64,000 bases of DNA from the NCBI RefSeq assembly GCF_040546025.1, contig NZ_JBEPNA010000011.1, forward strand, positions 1 through 64,000, written 5' to 3'. The stretch is from Marisediminicola sp040546025 (GTDB lineage: Bacteria; Actinomycetota; Actinomycetes; Actinomycetales; Microbacteriaceae). The notes below the pieces were generated by a model. The model did no database searches. It was not told the DNA's origin and was given only the letters and a program-made list of their open reading frames with translations. Shown in pieces: positions 33,936 through 43,080 of the stretch; positions within the stretch are counted from its first letter, which is position 1, and each line of letters begins with the position of its first letter. The translations under genes and the position numbers were made by a program.

Positions 33936-35750
33936 ATGTCCACCGATCAGACATCAGCGACGGCCTCTCGCCCGGCGCGGCCGGCGACCCCGACGGCACC
34001 GGGGCCGATCATCCTCACCGGCTCCGGTGCGATTCTCAAGTCGCTTGAGAAGCTGGGCATCACCGACGTCTTCGGGCTCCCCGGCGGCGCCATCATGCCC
34101 TTCTATGACGAGCTCATGTCGTCGGAGGGCATCCGGCACATCCTCGTCCGGCACGAACAGGGTGCCGGGCACGCCGCTGAGGGCTACGCGTCGTCGAGCG
34201 GACGCCTCGGGGTCGCGATCGCGACCTCCGGCCCTGGAGCCACGAACCTCGTCACCGCGATCGCCGACGCGCACATGGACTCCGTGCCGCTGCTCGCGAT
34301 CACCGGCCAGGTCTTCTCGACCTCGATGGGGACGGATGCCTTCCAGGAGGTCGACATCGTGGGTATCACGATGCCGATCACCAAGCACTCCTTCCTCGTC
34401 ACGAAGCCGGAGGACATCCCGGCGACGATCGCCGCCGCCGTGCTCATCGCGACAACCGGCCGCCCGGGCCCCGTCCTCGTCGACGTGACGAAGGACTGCC
34501 AGCAGGCGAGCGCGCCGTTCATCTGGCCGCCGAAGATCGACCTGCCCGGCTACCGCCCGGTCACGAAGGCGCACGGCAAGCAGATTCAGGCCGCCGCCCA
34601 GCTTCTCGTCGAGGCGAAGCGCCCCGTGCTCTACGTGGGCGGCGGAGTGATCCGCGCGAACGCATCCGAGGAGCTCCTCGCCCTCGCCGAGACGACCGGG
34701 GCGCCCGTCGTCACGACGCTCATGGCCCGCGGGGCGTTCCCCGACTCCCACGACCAGCACCTGGGCATGCCGGGCATGCACGGCACCGTTCCCGCCGTGC
34801 TGTCGCTGCAGGAGTCCGACCTGCTGATCGTGCTCGGCGCGCGGTTCGACGACCGGGTGACCGGCAAGGCGAGCGAGTTCGCCCCGCACGCCAAGGTCGT
34901 ACACGTCGACATCGACCCCGCTGAGATCTCGAAGATCCGCGTCGCCGACGTGCCGATCGTCGGTGACGCCAAAGACGTGATCGCCGACCTCACCGTCGCC
35001 TTCGAGGATGCCGCGCGGGTGCACGCCCCCGACATCTCCCAGTGGTGGGAGCGCCTCACCGAACTGCGCGAGCAGTACCCGCTCGGCTACGACGAGCCTG
35101 AGGACGGCCTGCTCTCACCGCAGTACGTCATCGAGCGGATCGGCGCCATCACGGGACCGGAGGGCGTCTACGCCTCGGGCGTCGGCCAGCACCAGATGTG
35201 GGCCGCCCAGTTCATCAAGTACGAGCGCCCGAACGCGTGGCTCAACTCGGGAGGCGCCGGCACGATGGGCTACGGGGTGCCGGCGGCAATGGGCGCCAAG
35301 GTCGCCCAGCCCGACCGCATCGTCTGGGCTATCGACGGCGACGGATGCTTCCAGATGACCAACCAGGAGCTCGCGACCTGCACGATCAACCAGATCCCGA
35401 TCAAGGTCGCGATCATCAATAACTCCTCGCTCGGCATGGTGCGCCAGTGGCAGACCCTGTTCTACGACGGACGGCACTCGTTCACCGACCTCAACACCGG
35501 CCACGACACGGCGATGATCCCCGACTTCGTCAAGCTCGCCGAGGCGTACGGGGCCCTCGGCATCCGGGTCACGAAGAAGGAGGACGTGGACGCCGCGATC
35601 CGGCTCGCGAACGAGACCAACGACCGACCCGTCGTGATCGACTTCATCGTCAGCCGCGACGCCATGGTGTGGCCGATGGTGCCGCAGGGCGTCGGCAACT
35701 CGTCGGTGCAGTACGCCAGAGAACACGCTCCCGAGTGGGAAGAGGAGTAG
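33936..35750 (+). CDS. ilvB: Acetolactate synthase, catalytic (large) subunit
   Basis: 604 aa from ATG 33936, 62 bp after ilvD. ThDP-dependent enzyme making acetolactate or acetohydroxybutyrate from pyruvate. GLPGGAIMPFYDEL with RHEQGAGHAAEGYA holds the activating Glu; VGQHQMWAAQF and WAIDGDGCFQMTNQEL...NNSSLGMVRQWQTLFYDGRHS form the ThDP/Mg site and the herbicide-binding region. An extra Pro/Thr-rich 30 residues precede the domain. The regulatory subunit gene starts 4 bp downstream. No ribosome-mediated attenuator is apparent in the short upstream gap. Confidence 0.96.
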   Translation: MSTDQTSATASRPARPATPTAPGPIILTGSGAILKSLEKLGITDVFGLPGGAIMPFYDELMSSEGIRHILVRHEQGAGHAAEGYASSSGRLGVAIATSGPGATNLVTAIADAHMDSVPLLAITGQVFSTSMGTDAFQEVDIVGITMPITKHSFLVTKPEDIPATIAAAVLIATTGRPGPVLVDVTKDCQQASAPFIWPPKIDLPGYRPVTKAHGKQIQAAAQLLVEAKRPVLYVGGGVIRANASEELLALAETTGAPVVTTLMARGAFPDSHDQHLGMPGMHGTVPAVLSLQESDLLIVLGARFDDRVTGKASEFAPHAKVVHVDIDPAEISKIRVADVPIVGDAKDVIADLTVAFEDAARVHAPDISQWWERLTELREQYPLGYDEPEDGLLSPQYVIERIGAITGPEGVYASGVGQHQMWAAQFIKYERPNAWLNSGGAGTMGYGVPAAMGAKVAQPDRIVWAIDGDGCFQMTNQELATCTINQIPIKVAIINNSSLGMVRQWQTLFYDGRHSFTDLNTGHDTAMIPDFVKLAEAYGALGIRVTKKEDVDAAIRLANETNDRPVVIDFIVSRDAMVWPMVPQGVGNSSVQYAREHAPEWEEE

Positions 35751-35754
35751 AGCC

Positions 35755-36261
35755 ATGACCCACGTACTCTCCCTGCTCGTCGAGGACAAGCCCGGCCTGC
35801 TCACGCGCGTCGCCGGCCTGTTCGCGCGGCGCGGCTTCAACATCGAGTCCCTCGCCGTCGGCAAGAGCGAGATCCCGGGGCTGTCCCGCATCACCGTCGT
35901 CGTCGACGTCGAAGACCTCCCGCTCGAGCAGGTCACGAAGCAGCTCAACAAGCTTGTCAACGTGCTCAAGATCGTCGAGCTCGATCCGGCCCAGACCGTG
36001 GAACGCGAGCACATGCTCATCAAAGTGCGCGTCGACAATTCCACCCGCAGCCAGATCCTCGAGGCGGCCACCCTTTTCCGGGCGCGGATCGTCGATGTGG
36101 CCACGGATGCCCTCGTCATCGAGGTCACGGGGGACACCCCCAAGGTGCAGGCGCTGCTGCGCGTGCTCGAACCGTATGGCATCAAGGAGATCGCGCAATC
36201 CGGCCTTCTCGCCATCGGGCGCGGGCCGAAAAGCATCACCGAACGCATCTACAAGGCTTGA
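35755..36261 (+). CDS. ilvN: Acetolactate synthase, regulatory (small) subunit
   Basis: 168 aa, the usual length. N-terminal ACT domain (HVLSLLVEDKPGLLTRVAGLFARRGFNIESLAVG) binds valine and mediates feedback control of the catalytic subunit; the C-terminal domain contains REHMLIKVRVDNSTRSQILE and the family ending GRGPKSITERIYKA. It begins 4 bp after ilvB, consistent with stoichiometric co-expression. Confidence 0.95.
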   Translation: MTHVLSLLVEDKPGLLTRVAGLFARRGFNIESLAVGKSEIPGLSRITVVVDVEDLPLEQVTKQLNKLVNVLKIVELDPAQTVEREHMLIKVRVDNSTRSQILEAATLFRARIVDVATDALVIEVTGDTPKVQALLRVLEPYGIKEIAQSGLLAIGRGPKSITERIYKA

Positions 36262-36291
36262 CTCAACACCACCACCAAAGGAGAACCACCA

Positions 36292-37317
36292 GTGACCGAG
36301 ATCGTTTACGACAAAGACGCTGACCTGTCGATCATCCAGGGCAAGAAGGTGGCCGTCATCGGCTACGGCTCGCAGGGTCACGCCCACGCGCTGAACCTTC
36401 GCGACTCGGGTGTCGACGTCGTCGTGGGGCTCAAGGAGGGCTCGAAGTCGATCGCCAAGGCGGAGGAGGCCGGCTTCACGGTGCTGCCCTCGGCCGAGGC
36501 CGCAGCCTGGGCCGACGTCATCGTCATCCTCGCGCCCGACCAGCACCAGCGCCACCTCTACGCCGACGACATCGCCGCGAACCTCGGCGAGGGCAAGGCC
36601 CTCGTCTTCGGCCACGGCTTCAACATCCGCTACGGCTACATCACGGCGCCCGCGGGCGTCGACGTGCTGCTCGTCGCCCCCAAGGGCCCGGGTCACACAG
36701 TGCGCCGCGAGTACGAGGCCGGCCGTGGCGTTCCCGTCATTGTCGCCGTCGAGCAGGATGCCTCCGGCAGTGCCTGGGACCTCGCCTGGTCGTACTCGAA
36801 GGCGATCGGCGGACTTCGTGCCGGCGGAATCAAGACCACCTTCACCGAAGAGACCGAGACCGACCTTTTTGGTGAGCAGGCCGTACTCTGCGGCGGCACC
36901 TCGCAGCTCGTGCAGTACGGCTTCGAGACCCTCATCGAGGCCGGCTACCAGCCCGAGATCGCCTACTTCGAGGTTCTGCACGAGCTCAAGCTCATCGTCG
37001 ACCTCATGTGGGAGGGCGGCATCGCCAAACAGCGCTGGAGCGTCTCGGACACCGCCGAGTACGGCGACTACGTCTCCGGCCCGCGAGTCATCGACCCGAG
37101 CGTCAAGGAGAACATGAAGGCCGTTCTCGCGGACATCCAGTCGGGGGCCTTCGCTGAGCGCTTCATCAAGGACCAGGACGCCGGCGGACCCGAGTTCCTC
37201 GAGCTGCGCGAGAAGGGTGCCGCGCACCCCATCGAGGCGACCGGCCAGAAGCTGCGCGCCCTGTTCGCGTGGAAGCAGGCCGACGCCGACTACACCGACG
37301 GCTCCGCCGCCCGCTAA
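36292..37317 (+). CDS. ilvC: Ketol-acid reductoisomerase (NADP+), class I
   Basis: 341 aa from GTG 36292 with AGGAGA 7 bp upstream. It isomerises and reduces acetohydroxy acids to dihydroxy acids. VAVIGYGSQGHAHALNLRDSGVDV is the Rossmann nucleotide site; APKGPGHTVRREY and ETETDLFGEQAVLCGG supply the metal-binding acids; CGGTSQLVQYGFETLIEAGYQPEIAYFEVLHELKLIVDLMWEGGI is the knotted C-terminal domain. Single-domain class I length. A strong terminator follows at 37341. Confidence 0.96.
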   Translation: MTEIVYDKDADLSIIQGKKVAVIGYGSQGHAHALNLRDSGVDVVVGLKEGSKSIAKAEEAGFTVLPSAEAAAWADVIVILAPDQHQRHLYADDIAANLGEGKALVFGHGFNIRYGYITAPAGVDVLLVAPKGPGHTVRREYEAGRGVPVIVAVEQDASGSAWDLAWSYSKAIGGLRAGGIKTTFTEETETDLFGEQAVLCGGTSQLVQYGFETLIEAGYQPEIAYFEVLHELKLIVDLMWEGGIAKQRWSVSDTAEYGDYVSGPRVIDPSVKENMKAVLADIQSGAFAERFIKDQDAGGPEFLELREKGAAHPIEATGQKLRALFAWKQADADYTDGSAAR

Positions 37318-37340
37318 GGACGAGGAACGCAATTGCGGAA

Positions 37341-37368
37341 GGGGTGCGGCACATGCCGCGCCCCTTTT
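37341..37368 (+). terminator. Intrinsic terminator after ilvC
   Basis: GGGGTGCGGCA (37341-37351) pairs with TGCCGCGCCCC (37354-37364) through 11 positions including one G-T wobble, followed by TTTT. Outer arms GGAACGC (37324-37330) and GCGTTCC (37370-37376) could extend the stem. It closes the ilv transcript 24 bp after the ilvC stop. Confidence 0.8.
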
Positions 37369-37416
37369 CGCGTTCCCCGTCCGCGCCGCATCGCCGTCGT
37401 CGGTCATACTTGATCC

Positions 37417-37836
37417 ATGGCCTCCGACCGCGACGACGACGCCCTCACCTGGGGCGGCGAGTCCGACGACCCGAGCTACCTCGACGGCGCCCGGCCCACC
37501 ACACCCGCGGACGTCGCGGGCCCGGAGCCCGAGGTGCCCGCTTCCGCCACCGCCTCCACGCTGCTGGTCGCATACGGCATCTTCGGCGGCGTCTACCTGC
37601 TGTACCTCGTCGGCTGGGTCATCTCGGTTCAGCGCGACACGTTCACCGCGTCGGGCCTGTTCTTCGAGATCATGTACCAGTTCGGCGAGTTCCTCGCGAT
37701 CGTCTCGCCCGCCCTCTGGTTCGGCCTCGTGCTTCTGCTCACCCGCGACCGACGGCCGGCGCTGCGAGTCGTCTGGCTCGTCGCGGGCATCGTGCTGCTC
37801 GCCCCGTGGCCGTTCATACTCGGGAGCGTGTCGTGA
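37417..37836 (+). CDS. Small membrane protein, unknown function (possibly DUF6264)
   Basis: 139 aa. The first 45 residues are acidic and Pro/Ala-rich; three hydrophobic segments follow (about 46-66, 78-98, 112-133). It resembles the Microbacteriaceae family annotated as DUF6264, but I hold that name loosely. CATACT at 37405-37410 is 6 bp before the ATG, so the mRNA may be leaderless. It overlaps the next gene by GTGA and the two small membrane proteins are probably functional partners. Confidence 0.6.
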   Translation: MASDRDDDALTWGGESDDPSYLDGARPTTPADVAGPEPEVPASATASTLLVAYGIFGGVYLLYLVGWVISVQRDTFTASGLFFEIMYQFGEFLAIVSPALWFGLVLLLTRDRRPALRVVWLVAGIVLLAPWPFILGSVS

Positions 37837-38189
37837 GCGCCGCGACCCCGGATGCCACCGCGCCGCCGCGCTCAGTGCGCGTGGTGTTCCTGGCCGTGGC
37901 GATCGCGTTCGGGCTGCTCTACGCCTACGACCTCTTCGAGGCAGTCGCAAACACCTTCGGGGTTGTCGCGCAACTCGGCGGGTACAACGAGCTTGCCGCG
38001 GAGGTCGGGCTCGACGAGGCCACCGTGCCGTGGGGGATCCTGATCGCGAATATCGCGCTTGCCCCTCTGCTCTATACGGGCGCCTTCCTCATCGGCCGCC
38101 GGCACTCGGTGCCGACCGCCGCCCTGGTGTTCCTCGGCGGCCTCGCCGCCGTCGGTGCCCTGAGCCTCTCGCTCGTCGCGTTCGCCTGA
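37833..38189 (+). CDS. Small membrane protein, unknown function
   Basis: 118 aa from GTG 37833, in a GTGA overlap with the preceding gene. Three hydrophobic segments: VVFLAVAIAFGLLYAYDLFEA, ILIANIALAPLLYTGAFLIG and AALVFLGGLAAVGALSLSLVAFA. No catalytic motif or recognised family. The tight coupling to the upstream membrane protein gene is the only hint of function. Confidence 0.6.
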   Translation: MSAATPDATAPPRSVRVVFLAVAIAFGLLYAYDLFEAVANTFGVVAQLGGYNELAAEVGLDEATVPWGILIANIALAPLLYTGAFLIGRRHSVPTAALVFLGGLAAVGALSLSLVAFA

Positions 38190-38228
38190 GCTTGCCGAGC
38201 GCCGCGGTGGGCTGAGCCGGGGCGCCGG

Positions 38229-38624
38229 TCAGAGGGCGGCGAGCACGATGACGAGGATCAGCGCGAGCTGGGCGAAGTACCGCCGCCAGAACGGGATGGA
38301 GATCGCCCCGAACCGATCCGGATGCTCCGCGGCATAGGCGTTCGCCGGGAACACCGCGATCAGAAACAGCACGAGTCCGGCCGCCGCGGCGCCTCTCGTC
38401 GCGGGCACGAGCATGCCGATTCCGCCCGCGATCTCGCAGAGTCCGGTGAAATACACCAGGGCACGAGGGCTCAGCAGGCCCGTGCCGCGCAGCCGCGGCG
38501 GGATCAGCCGCGCCATGGTCCTGGCCGGTCCGGGGCGGAAATGCATCACGCCCATCACCACGAAAATCAGGGCGAGGCCTCCGCGCGCGATCCACTGGGC
38601 GGTCTCGATCGCGGCATCCGGCAT
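38229..38624 (-). CDS. DoxX-family membrane protein
   Basis: 131 aa from ATG 38624; the upstream ATG at 38663 would add a non-conserved basic extension. Four TM helices with the DoxX pattern ARGGLALIFVVMGVMHF near the N-terminus and YFTGLCEIAGGIGMLVPATRGAAAAGLVLFLIAVFPAN in the middle. DoxX-like proteins are linked to redox or sulfur metabolism in some bacteria, but the role of this short form is unknown. Divergent from serA, convergent with the small membrane pair. Confidence 0.75.
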   Translation of the reverse strand: MPDAAIETAQWIARGGLALIFVVMGVMHFRPGPARTMARLIPPRLRGTGLLSPRALVYFTGLCEIAGGIGMLVPATRGAAAAGLVLFLIAVFPANAYAAEHPDRFGAISIPFWRRYFAQLALILVIVLAAL

Positions 38625-38723
38625 GGGTCCATCTTGCGTCCTATGACACGCTCGGCGCGGCACGGGTGCGGCCGCGCCCTAAACTGGGCCTGTATTTTAC
38701 GGATCGACCAAAGGACTGCATTC

Positions 38724-40319
38724 GTGGCAAAGCCGATCGTGTTGATCGCCGAAGAACTCTCCCCAGCTACCGTCGAGGCCCTCGGGCCCGACTTCGACGT
38801 GAGGAACGTGGACGGCACTGACCGCCCCGCGCTGCTCGCGGCGCTCGTGGACGCAAGCGCGATCCTCATCAGGTCCGCGACCCAGCTCGACGCCGAGGCG
38901 CTCGCCGCCGGCAAGAGCCTCAAGGTCATTGCGCGCGCCGGTGTCGGCCTCGACAACGTCGACATCAAGTCCGCGACAACCGCGGGCGTCATGGTCGTCA
39001 ACGCGCCGACCTCGAACATCATCTCCGCCGCCGAGCTGACAGTCGGGCATATCCTCAGCCTCGCCCGGCACATCCCGCCGGCGCACGCGGCGCTCGCCGT
39101 CGGCCAGTGGAAGCGCTCGAAGTACACGGGCATCGAGCTGTACGAGAAGACGATCGGCATAATCGGCCTCGGCCGCATCGGAGCGCTCATCACCGCGCGG
39201 ATGCAGTCGTTCGGCACACGCGTCGTCGCCTATGACCCCTATGTCACCGCGGCCCGCGCCCAGCAGCTCGGCGTGACCCTGCTGAGCTTCGACGAGCTGC
39301 TGCAGCAGTCCGACTTCATCACCATCCACATGCCGAAGACGCCGGAGACCACGGGAATGATCTCCGACGCCCAGCTCGCCCTCATGAAGTCGACCGCGTT
39401 CATCGTCAACGTCGCCCGCGGCGGCCTCATCGACGAGGACGCGCTGCACCGCGCCCTCACCACCGGCGTCATCGCCGGCGCCGGACTCGACGTGTTCGTG
39501 CACGAGCCGCCGACGGGCTCCCCGCTGCTCGCCCTCGACAATGTCATCGTCACCCCGCACCTGGGCGCATCCACCGACGAGGCGCAGGAGAAGGCCGGCG
39601 TCTCGGTCGCCAAGTCGGTGCGCCTCGCCCTCGCGGGCGAGCTCGTTCCGGATGCCGTGAACGTGGCCGGCGGAATCATCGACCCGACCGTGCGCCCCGG
39701 CATCCCCCTCATGGAGAAGCTCGGGCAGGTGTTCTCCGGCCTCGCCGAGCACAGCCCGATCACGAGCATCGACATCGAGGTGCGCGGCGAGATCGTCGCG
39801 CACGACGTCAGCGTGCTCAAGCTCGCGGCGCTCAAGGGCATCTTCACGAACGTCGTCGCCGAGTCGGTCTCCTATGTGAACGCGCCGCTGCTCGCCGAGC
39901 TGCGCGGCATCGACGTTCGACTGATCACCGACAGCACGAGCGACGAGTACCGCAACCTGCTCACGATCCGCGGCGCGCTCAGCAACGGCGCGCAGATCTC
40001 GGTGTCCGGCACCCTCACCGGCACGAAGCAGATCGAGAAGATCGTCGAGATCAACGGCTACGACGTCGAGGTTCCGGTCGCCGAACACCTCATCGTGATG
40101 CTCTACGCCGACCGCCCCGGCATCGTCGCGATCTACGGTCGCGAATTCGGCGAGGCCGGCATCAACATCGCCGGCATGCAGATCAGTCGGCGCGAAGCCG
40201 GCGGCCAGGCACTCTCGGTGCTCACCGTCGACTCCCCGGCGCCGGAGGGGCTGCTGGAGTCACTGCGCATCGCCATCGACGCGGATCTCATGCACGAGAT
40301 CGACATCGTCACGACCTAG
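38724..40319 (+). CDS. serA: D-3-phosphoglycerate dehydrogenase, long (ACT-containing) form
   Basis: 531 aa from GTG 38724, preceded by AAAGGA at about 8 bp. First step of serine synthesis. IGIIGLGRIGALITARM is the NAD site; catalytic Arg in NVARGGLIDEDAL, Glu in DVFVHEPP, His in VTPHLGAST. Residues after about 315 form the allosteric substrate-binding domain and a C-terminal ACT domain (LIVMLYADRPGIVAIYGREFGEAGINIAGMQIS), the type I enzyme found in mycobacteria. The neighbourhood ilvC-serA-leuB resembles the M. tuberculosis order. A -10-like TAAACT lies at 38680-38685. Confidence 0.95.
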   Translation: MAKPIVLIAEELSPATVEALGPDFDVRNVDGTDRPALLAALVDASAILIRSATQLDAEALAAGKSLKVIARAGVGLDNVDIKSATTAGVMVVNAPTSNIISAAELTVGHILSLARHIPPAHAALAVGQWKRSKYTGIELYEKTIGIIGLGRIGALITARMQSFGTRVVAYDPYVTAARAQQLGVTLLSFDELLQQSDFITIHMPKTPETTGMISDAQLALMKSTAFIVNVARGGLIDEDALHRALTTGVIAGAGLDVFVHEPPTGSPLLALDNVIVTPHLGASTDEAQEKAGVSVAKSVRLALAGELVPDAVNVAGGIIDPTVRPGIPLMEKLGQVFSGLAEHSPITSIDIEVRGEIVAHDVSVLKLAALKGIFTNVVAESVSYVNAPLLAELRGIDVRLITDSTSDEYRNLLTIRGALSNGAQISVSGTLTGTKQIEKIVEINGYDVEVPVAEHLIVMLYADRPGIVAIYGREFGEAGINIAGMQISRREAGGQALSVLTVDSPAPEGLLESLRIAIDADLMHEIDIVTT

Positions 40320-40349
40320 CCATACGCACCCGTCAGACGACGAAAGAAT

Positions 40350-40372
40350 GGCCCGGCGAAATTCGCCGGGCC
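40350..40372. terminator. Bidirectional intrinsic terminator between serA and the DUF6458 gene
   Basis: GGCCCGGCGAA (40350-40360) pairs perfectly with TTCGCCGGGCC (40362-40372). It is followed by CTTCCTC rightward and, on the minus strand, by ATTCTTTCG, so it can end transcription from both the rightward serA and the leftward small gene. Confidence 0.85.
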
Positions 40373-40391
40373 CTTCCTCGTGAACCGCTCG

Positions 40392-40649
40392 TTAGACGAG
40401 CGGATCGGTGTCGCTGCGCGTCTCGCGCTGGGTGACGCGGTCGGCGCCGCCGTTGTCGACCTGGCGAACGGTCGACACGCTTGAACGCTTGCGCATGACG
40501 AGCACGAGCGAGACGACGAATACGACGGCTCCAGCAGCCATCAGGATGTAGCCGACGAGGTCGAGATTGATGACGCTTGTCTCGAAGTTCAACGCGAACG
40601 TCAAGATCGCGCCCACGACGAAGAGGAAGATTCCAGTTCCAATACCCAT
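40392..40649 (-). CDS. Small two-helix membrane protein (DUF6458-like)
   Basis: 85 aa from ATG 40649, with AAAGGAcc upstream on the minus strand. Two TM helices (MGIGTGIFLFVVGAILTFALNFETS; VGYILMAAGAVVFVVSLVLVM) followed by a charged tail. The MGIGTGIFLFVVGAIL start is typical of the actinobacterial family called DUF6458. The function is unknown. An in-frame extension to 40727 exists but lacks conservation-type features. Confidence 0.7.
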   Translation of the reverse strand: MGIGTGIFLFVVGAILTFALNFETSVINLDLVGYILMAAGAVVFVVSLVLVMRKRSSVSTVRQVDNGGADRVTQRETRSDTDPLV

Positions 40650-40816
40650 GTCTTGTGGTCCTTTCGGTCGCCCGTCCGAGCATGGATGCACGTCGATCCG
40701 GTGCGATATGAATGCCCATTCTAACAAATCGGTAAAATTTCGCTCGGAATCAGCCGCGAACCCGGTCAGTCGGGCGTCGGATCGGGCGCCCGCGCCGCCT
40801 CCACTACTCTGAAACC

Positions 40817-41884
40817 ATGCCCCGGAAAATCAATCTCGCCGTCATCGCCGGCGATGGTATCGGCCCCGAAGTGATTGCTGAAGCGCTCAAGGTGCTGCAC
40901 GCCGCCGCTCCCGCCGACACCACCATCGACGCGACCCACTATCCCTTTGGGGCCGGGCACTACATCGCCACGGGGGAGGTCCTCACGGCCGACGGGCTCG
41001 AGGCCCTCGCGCAGCACGACGCAATCCTGCTCGGCGCAGTCGGCGGGGATCCGCGCGACTCCCGGCTCGCCGGCGGCATCATCGAACGGGGCCTCCTGCT
41101 CGGCCTGCGCTTCGCGTTCGACCACTACGTGAACCTGCGGCCGACGACCCTGTTTCCCAACGTGGTGTCGCCGCTCGCCGACCCGGGCGAGGTCGACTTC
41201 GTCGTCGTTCGCGAGGGCACCGAGGGTCCCTACGTGGGCAACGGCGGCAGCATCCGGGTCGGGACGCCGAACGAGATCGCCAACGAGGTCAGCGTCAACA
41301 CCGCGTTCGGTGTGGAGCGCCTCGTACGCTTCGCGTTCCGCACGGCCCAGGCCCGGCGCGGGCGGCTCACGCTCGTGCACAAGACGAATGTGCTCGTCCA
41401 CGCCGGCGGACTCTGGCAGCGCACGGTCGACGCCGTCGCCACCGAGTATCCCGACGTCACCGTCGACTACCTGCACGTCGACGCGGCGACGATCTTCCTC
41501 GTCACCAATCCGAGTAGATTTGACACGATCGTCACGGACAACCTCTTCGGCGATATTCTCACCGACCTGGCCGGCGCAATCAGCGGCGGCATCGGACTGG
41601 CGGCCTCGGGCAACATCAACCCCGACGGCGCCTTCCCCAGCATGTTCGAGCCGGTCCACGGATCGGCGCCCGACATCGCGGGCAAGGGCATCGCCGACCC
41701 GACCGCGGCGATCCTCTCGGCGGCCATGCTGCTCAGCCACCTCGGATTCACCGAGGAGGCGGCGAGAATCGGCGCGGCCGTCACGAACGACCTCGCCGGG
41801 CGAGGGACCGCCGGGCGCAGCACCACCCAGGTCGGTGACGCGATAGCACACTCGCTGCGCGACGCCGCGCCGACCACACACTGA
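40817..41884 (+). CDS. leuB: 3-isopropylmalate dehydrogenase
   Basis: 355 aa. It oxidises and decarboxylates 3-isopropylmalate in leucine synthesis. INLAVIAGDGIGPEVIAEA at the N-terminus, YVNLRPTTLFP (substrate Arg), VREGTEGPYVGNGG, the catalytic Lys in LVHKTNVLVHA, the metal-binding Asp in DNLFGDILTDL, and HGSAPDIAGKGIADPTAAILS are all intact. TACTCT at 40805-40810 ends 6 bp before the ATG and no RBS is present, so a leaderless message is likely. ilvE follows 19 bp later. Confidence 0.95.
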   Translation: MPRKINLAVIAGDGIGPEVIAEALKVLHAAAPADTTIDATHYPFGAGHYIATGEVLTADGLEALAQHDAILLGAVGGDPRDSRLAGGIIERGLLLGLRFAFDHYVNLRPTTLFPNVVSPLADPGEVDFVVVREGTEGPYVGNGGSIRVGTPNEIANEVSVNTAFGVERLVRFAFRTAQARRGRLTLVHKTNVLVHAGGLWQRTVDAVATEYPDVTVDYLHVDAATIFLVTNPSRFDTIVTDNLFGDILTDLAGAISGGIGLAASGNINPDGAFPSMFEPVHGSAPDIAGKGIADPTAAILSAAMLLSHLGFTEEAARIGAAVTNDLAGRGTAGRSTTQVGDAIAHSLRDAAPTTH

Positions 41885-41903
41885 ACACCAACGAAGGACC
41901 ATC

Positions 41904-43007
41904 ATGACCATCGCGACAGGGTTTCCGCTCCCGTTTGACGTCACGCCGTCCGCCGCACAGCGCGCGGTTGCAGAGCGGGACGCGATCCTCGCCGACCCCG
42001 GGTTCGGCAAGCACTTCACCGACCACATGGTCGCGATCGACTGGACGATCGACGAGGGCTGGCACAACGCCAGGGTCATCCCGTACGGTCCGCTGCAGCT
42101 CGACCCCGCGGCATCCGTGCTGCACTACGCCCAGGAGATCTTCGAGGGGCTCAAGGCCTACCGGCACGCCGACGGCTCCATCTGGTCCTTCCGCCCCGAG
42201 GCCAACGCCGCTCGCCTGCGCCGCTCCGCCACGCGACTGGCGCTCCCGCTGCTGCCGGTGGCCGACTTCGTCGAATCGCTGCGCCAGATCGTCGCCGCTG
42301 ATGGGGCCTGGGTACCGTCGGCGCCCGAGACGAGCCTGTACCTGCGCCCCTTCATGTTCGCGACCGAGAGCTTCCTCGGTGTGCGGGCGGCGCAGGAGGT
42401 CGGCTACTTCGTCATCGCCTCGCCCGCTGGCGCCTACTTCGCCAGCGGTGTGCAGCCGGTGTCGATCTGGCTGTCGACGACCTACTCCCGCGCGGGCAAG
42501 GGCGGAACCGGCGCCGCGAAGACCGGCGGCAACTACGCGTCATCGCTCCTGCCCCAGGCGGAGGCGTACGAGCACGGCTGCGCGCAGGTGCTCTTCCTCG
42601 ATTCGGTGACCGGCGAGTACATCGAGGAGCTCGGCGGCATGAATGTCGTGCTCGTCTACAAGGACGGCACGCTCGTGACCCCCGAGTCCGACAGCATCCT
42701 CGAGGGCATCACGAGGGACAGCATCCTGCAGCTCGCCGAGGACCGCGGCCACAAGGTCGAGCGCCGCCGGGTGCGACTGTCGGAGTGGGCCGACGGTGTC
42801 GCGAGCGGCGAGATCACCGAGGTCTTCGCATGCGGCACGGCGGCCGTCGTGACCCCGATCGCGCGTCTCGTCGGCGAGGGCATCGAGATCGGGTCGGCGG
42901 ATGCTGCTCCGGGCGAGCTGACCCTGTCGCTGCGCCAGGAGCTCACCGACATCCAGTACGGGCGTGCCGAGGACCGCCACGGCTGGATGACGCGCCTCGA
43001 CGCCTGA
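41904..43007 (+). CDS. ilvE: Branched-chain amino acid aminotransferase
   Basis: 367 aa, class II BCAT of the fold-type IV PLP enzymes. LHYAQEIFEGLKAYRHADGS, SLYLRPFMFATESFLGV, the GTGAAKTGGNYASSLLPQ stretch containing the PLP lysine, EELGGMNVVLV and ITRDSILQLAED are conserved. It performs the last step of leucine, isoleucine and valine synthesis, and lies directly behind leuB, so the 32-43 kb block covers most of the branched-chain pathway (leuA, leuCD and ilvA are not here). Confidence 0.95.
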   Translation: MTIATGFPLPFDVTPSAAQRAVAERDAILADPGFGKHFTDHMVAIDWTIDEGWHNARVIPYGPLQLDPAASVLHYAQEIFEGLKAYRHADGSIWSFRPEANAARLRRSATRLALPLLPVADFVESLRQIVAADGAWVPSAPETSLYLRPFMFATESFLGVRAAQEVGYFVIASPAGAYFASGVQPVSIWLSTTYSRAGKGGTGAAKTGGNYASSLLPQAEAYEHGCAQVLFLDSVTGEYIEELGGMNVVLVYKDGTLVTPESDSILEGITRDSILQLAEDRGHKVERRRVRLSEWADGVASGEITEVFACGTAAVVTPIARLVGEGIEIGSADAAPGELTLSLRQELTDIQYGRAEDRHGWMTRLDA

Positions 43008-43047
43008 GCTTCGCACTTCGGGGCGGATGCCGGGCACCCGCGCCGGG

Positions 43048-43080
43048 CGTCCGGCGGCGTCCGGCGGCGTCCGGCGGCGC
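43048..43080. repeat. Three tandem copies of a 10-bp unit
   Basis: CCGGCGGCGT occurs at 43051 and 43061 and again at 43071 with the last base changed to C, 40-70 bp after the ilvE stop. A short minisatellite in a noncoding gap, directly joined to the inverted repeat at 43078. Probably a replication-slippage product with no function that can be seen. Confidence 0.7.
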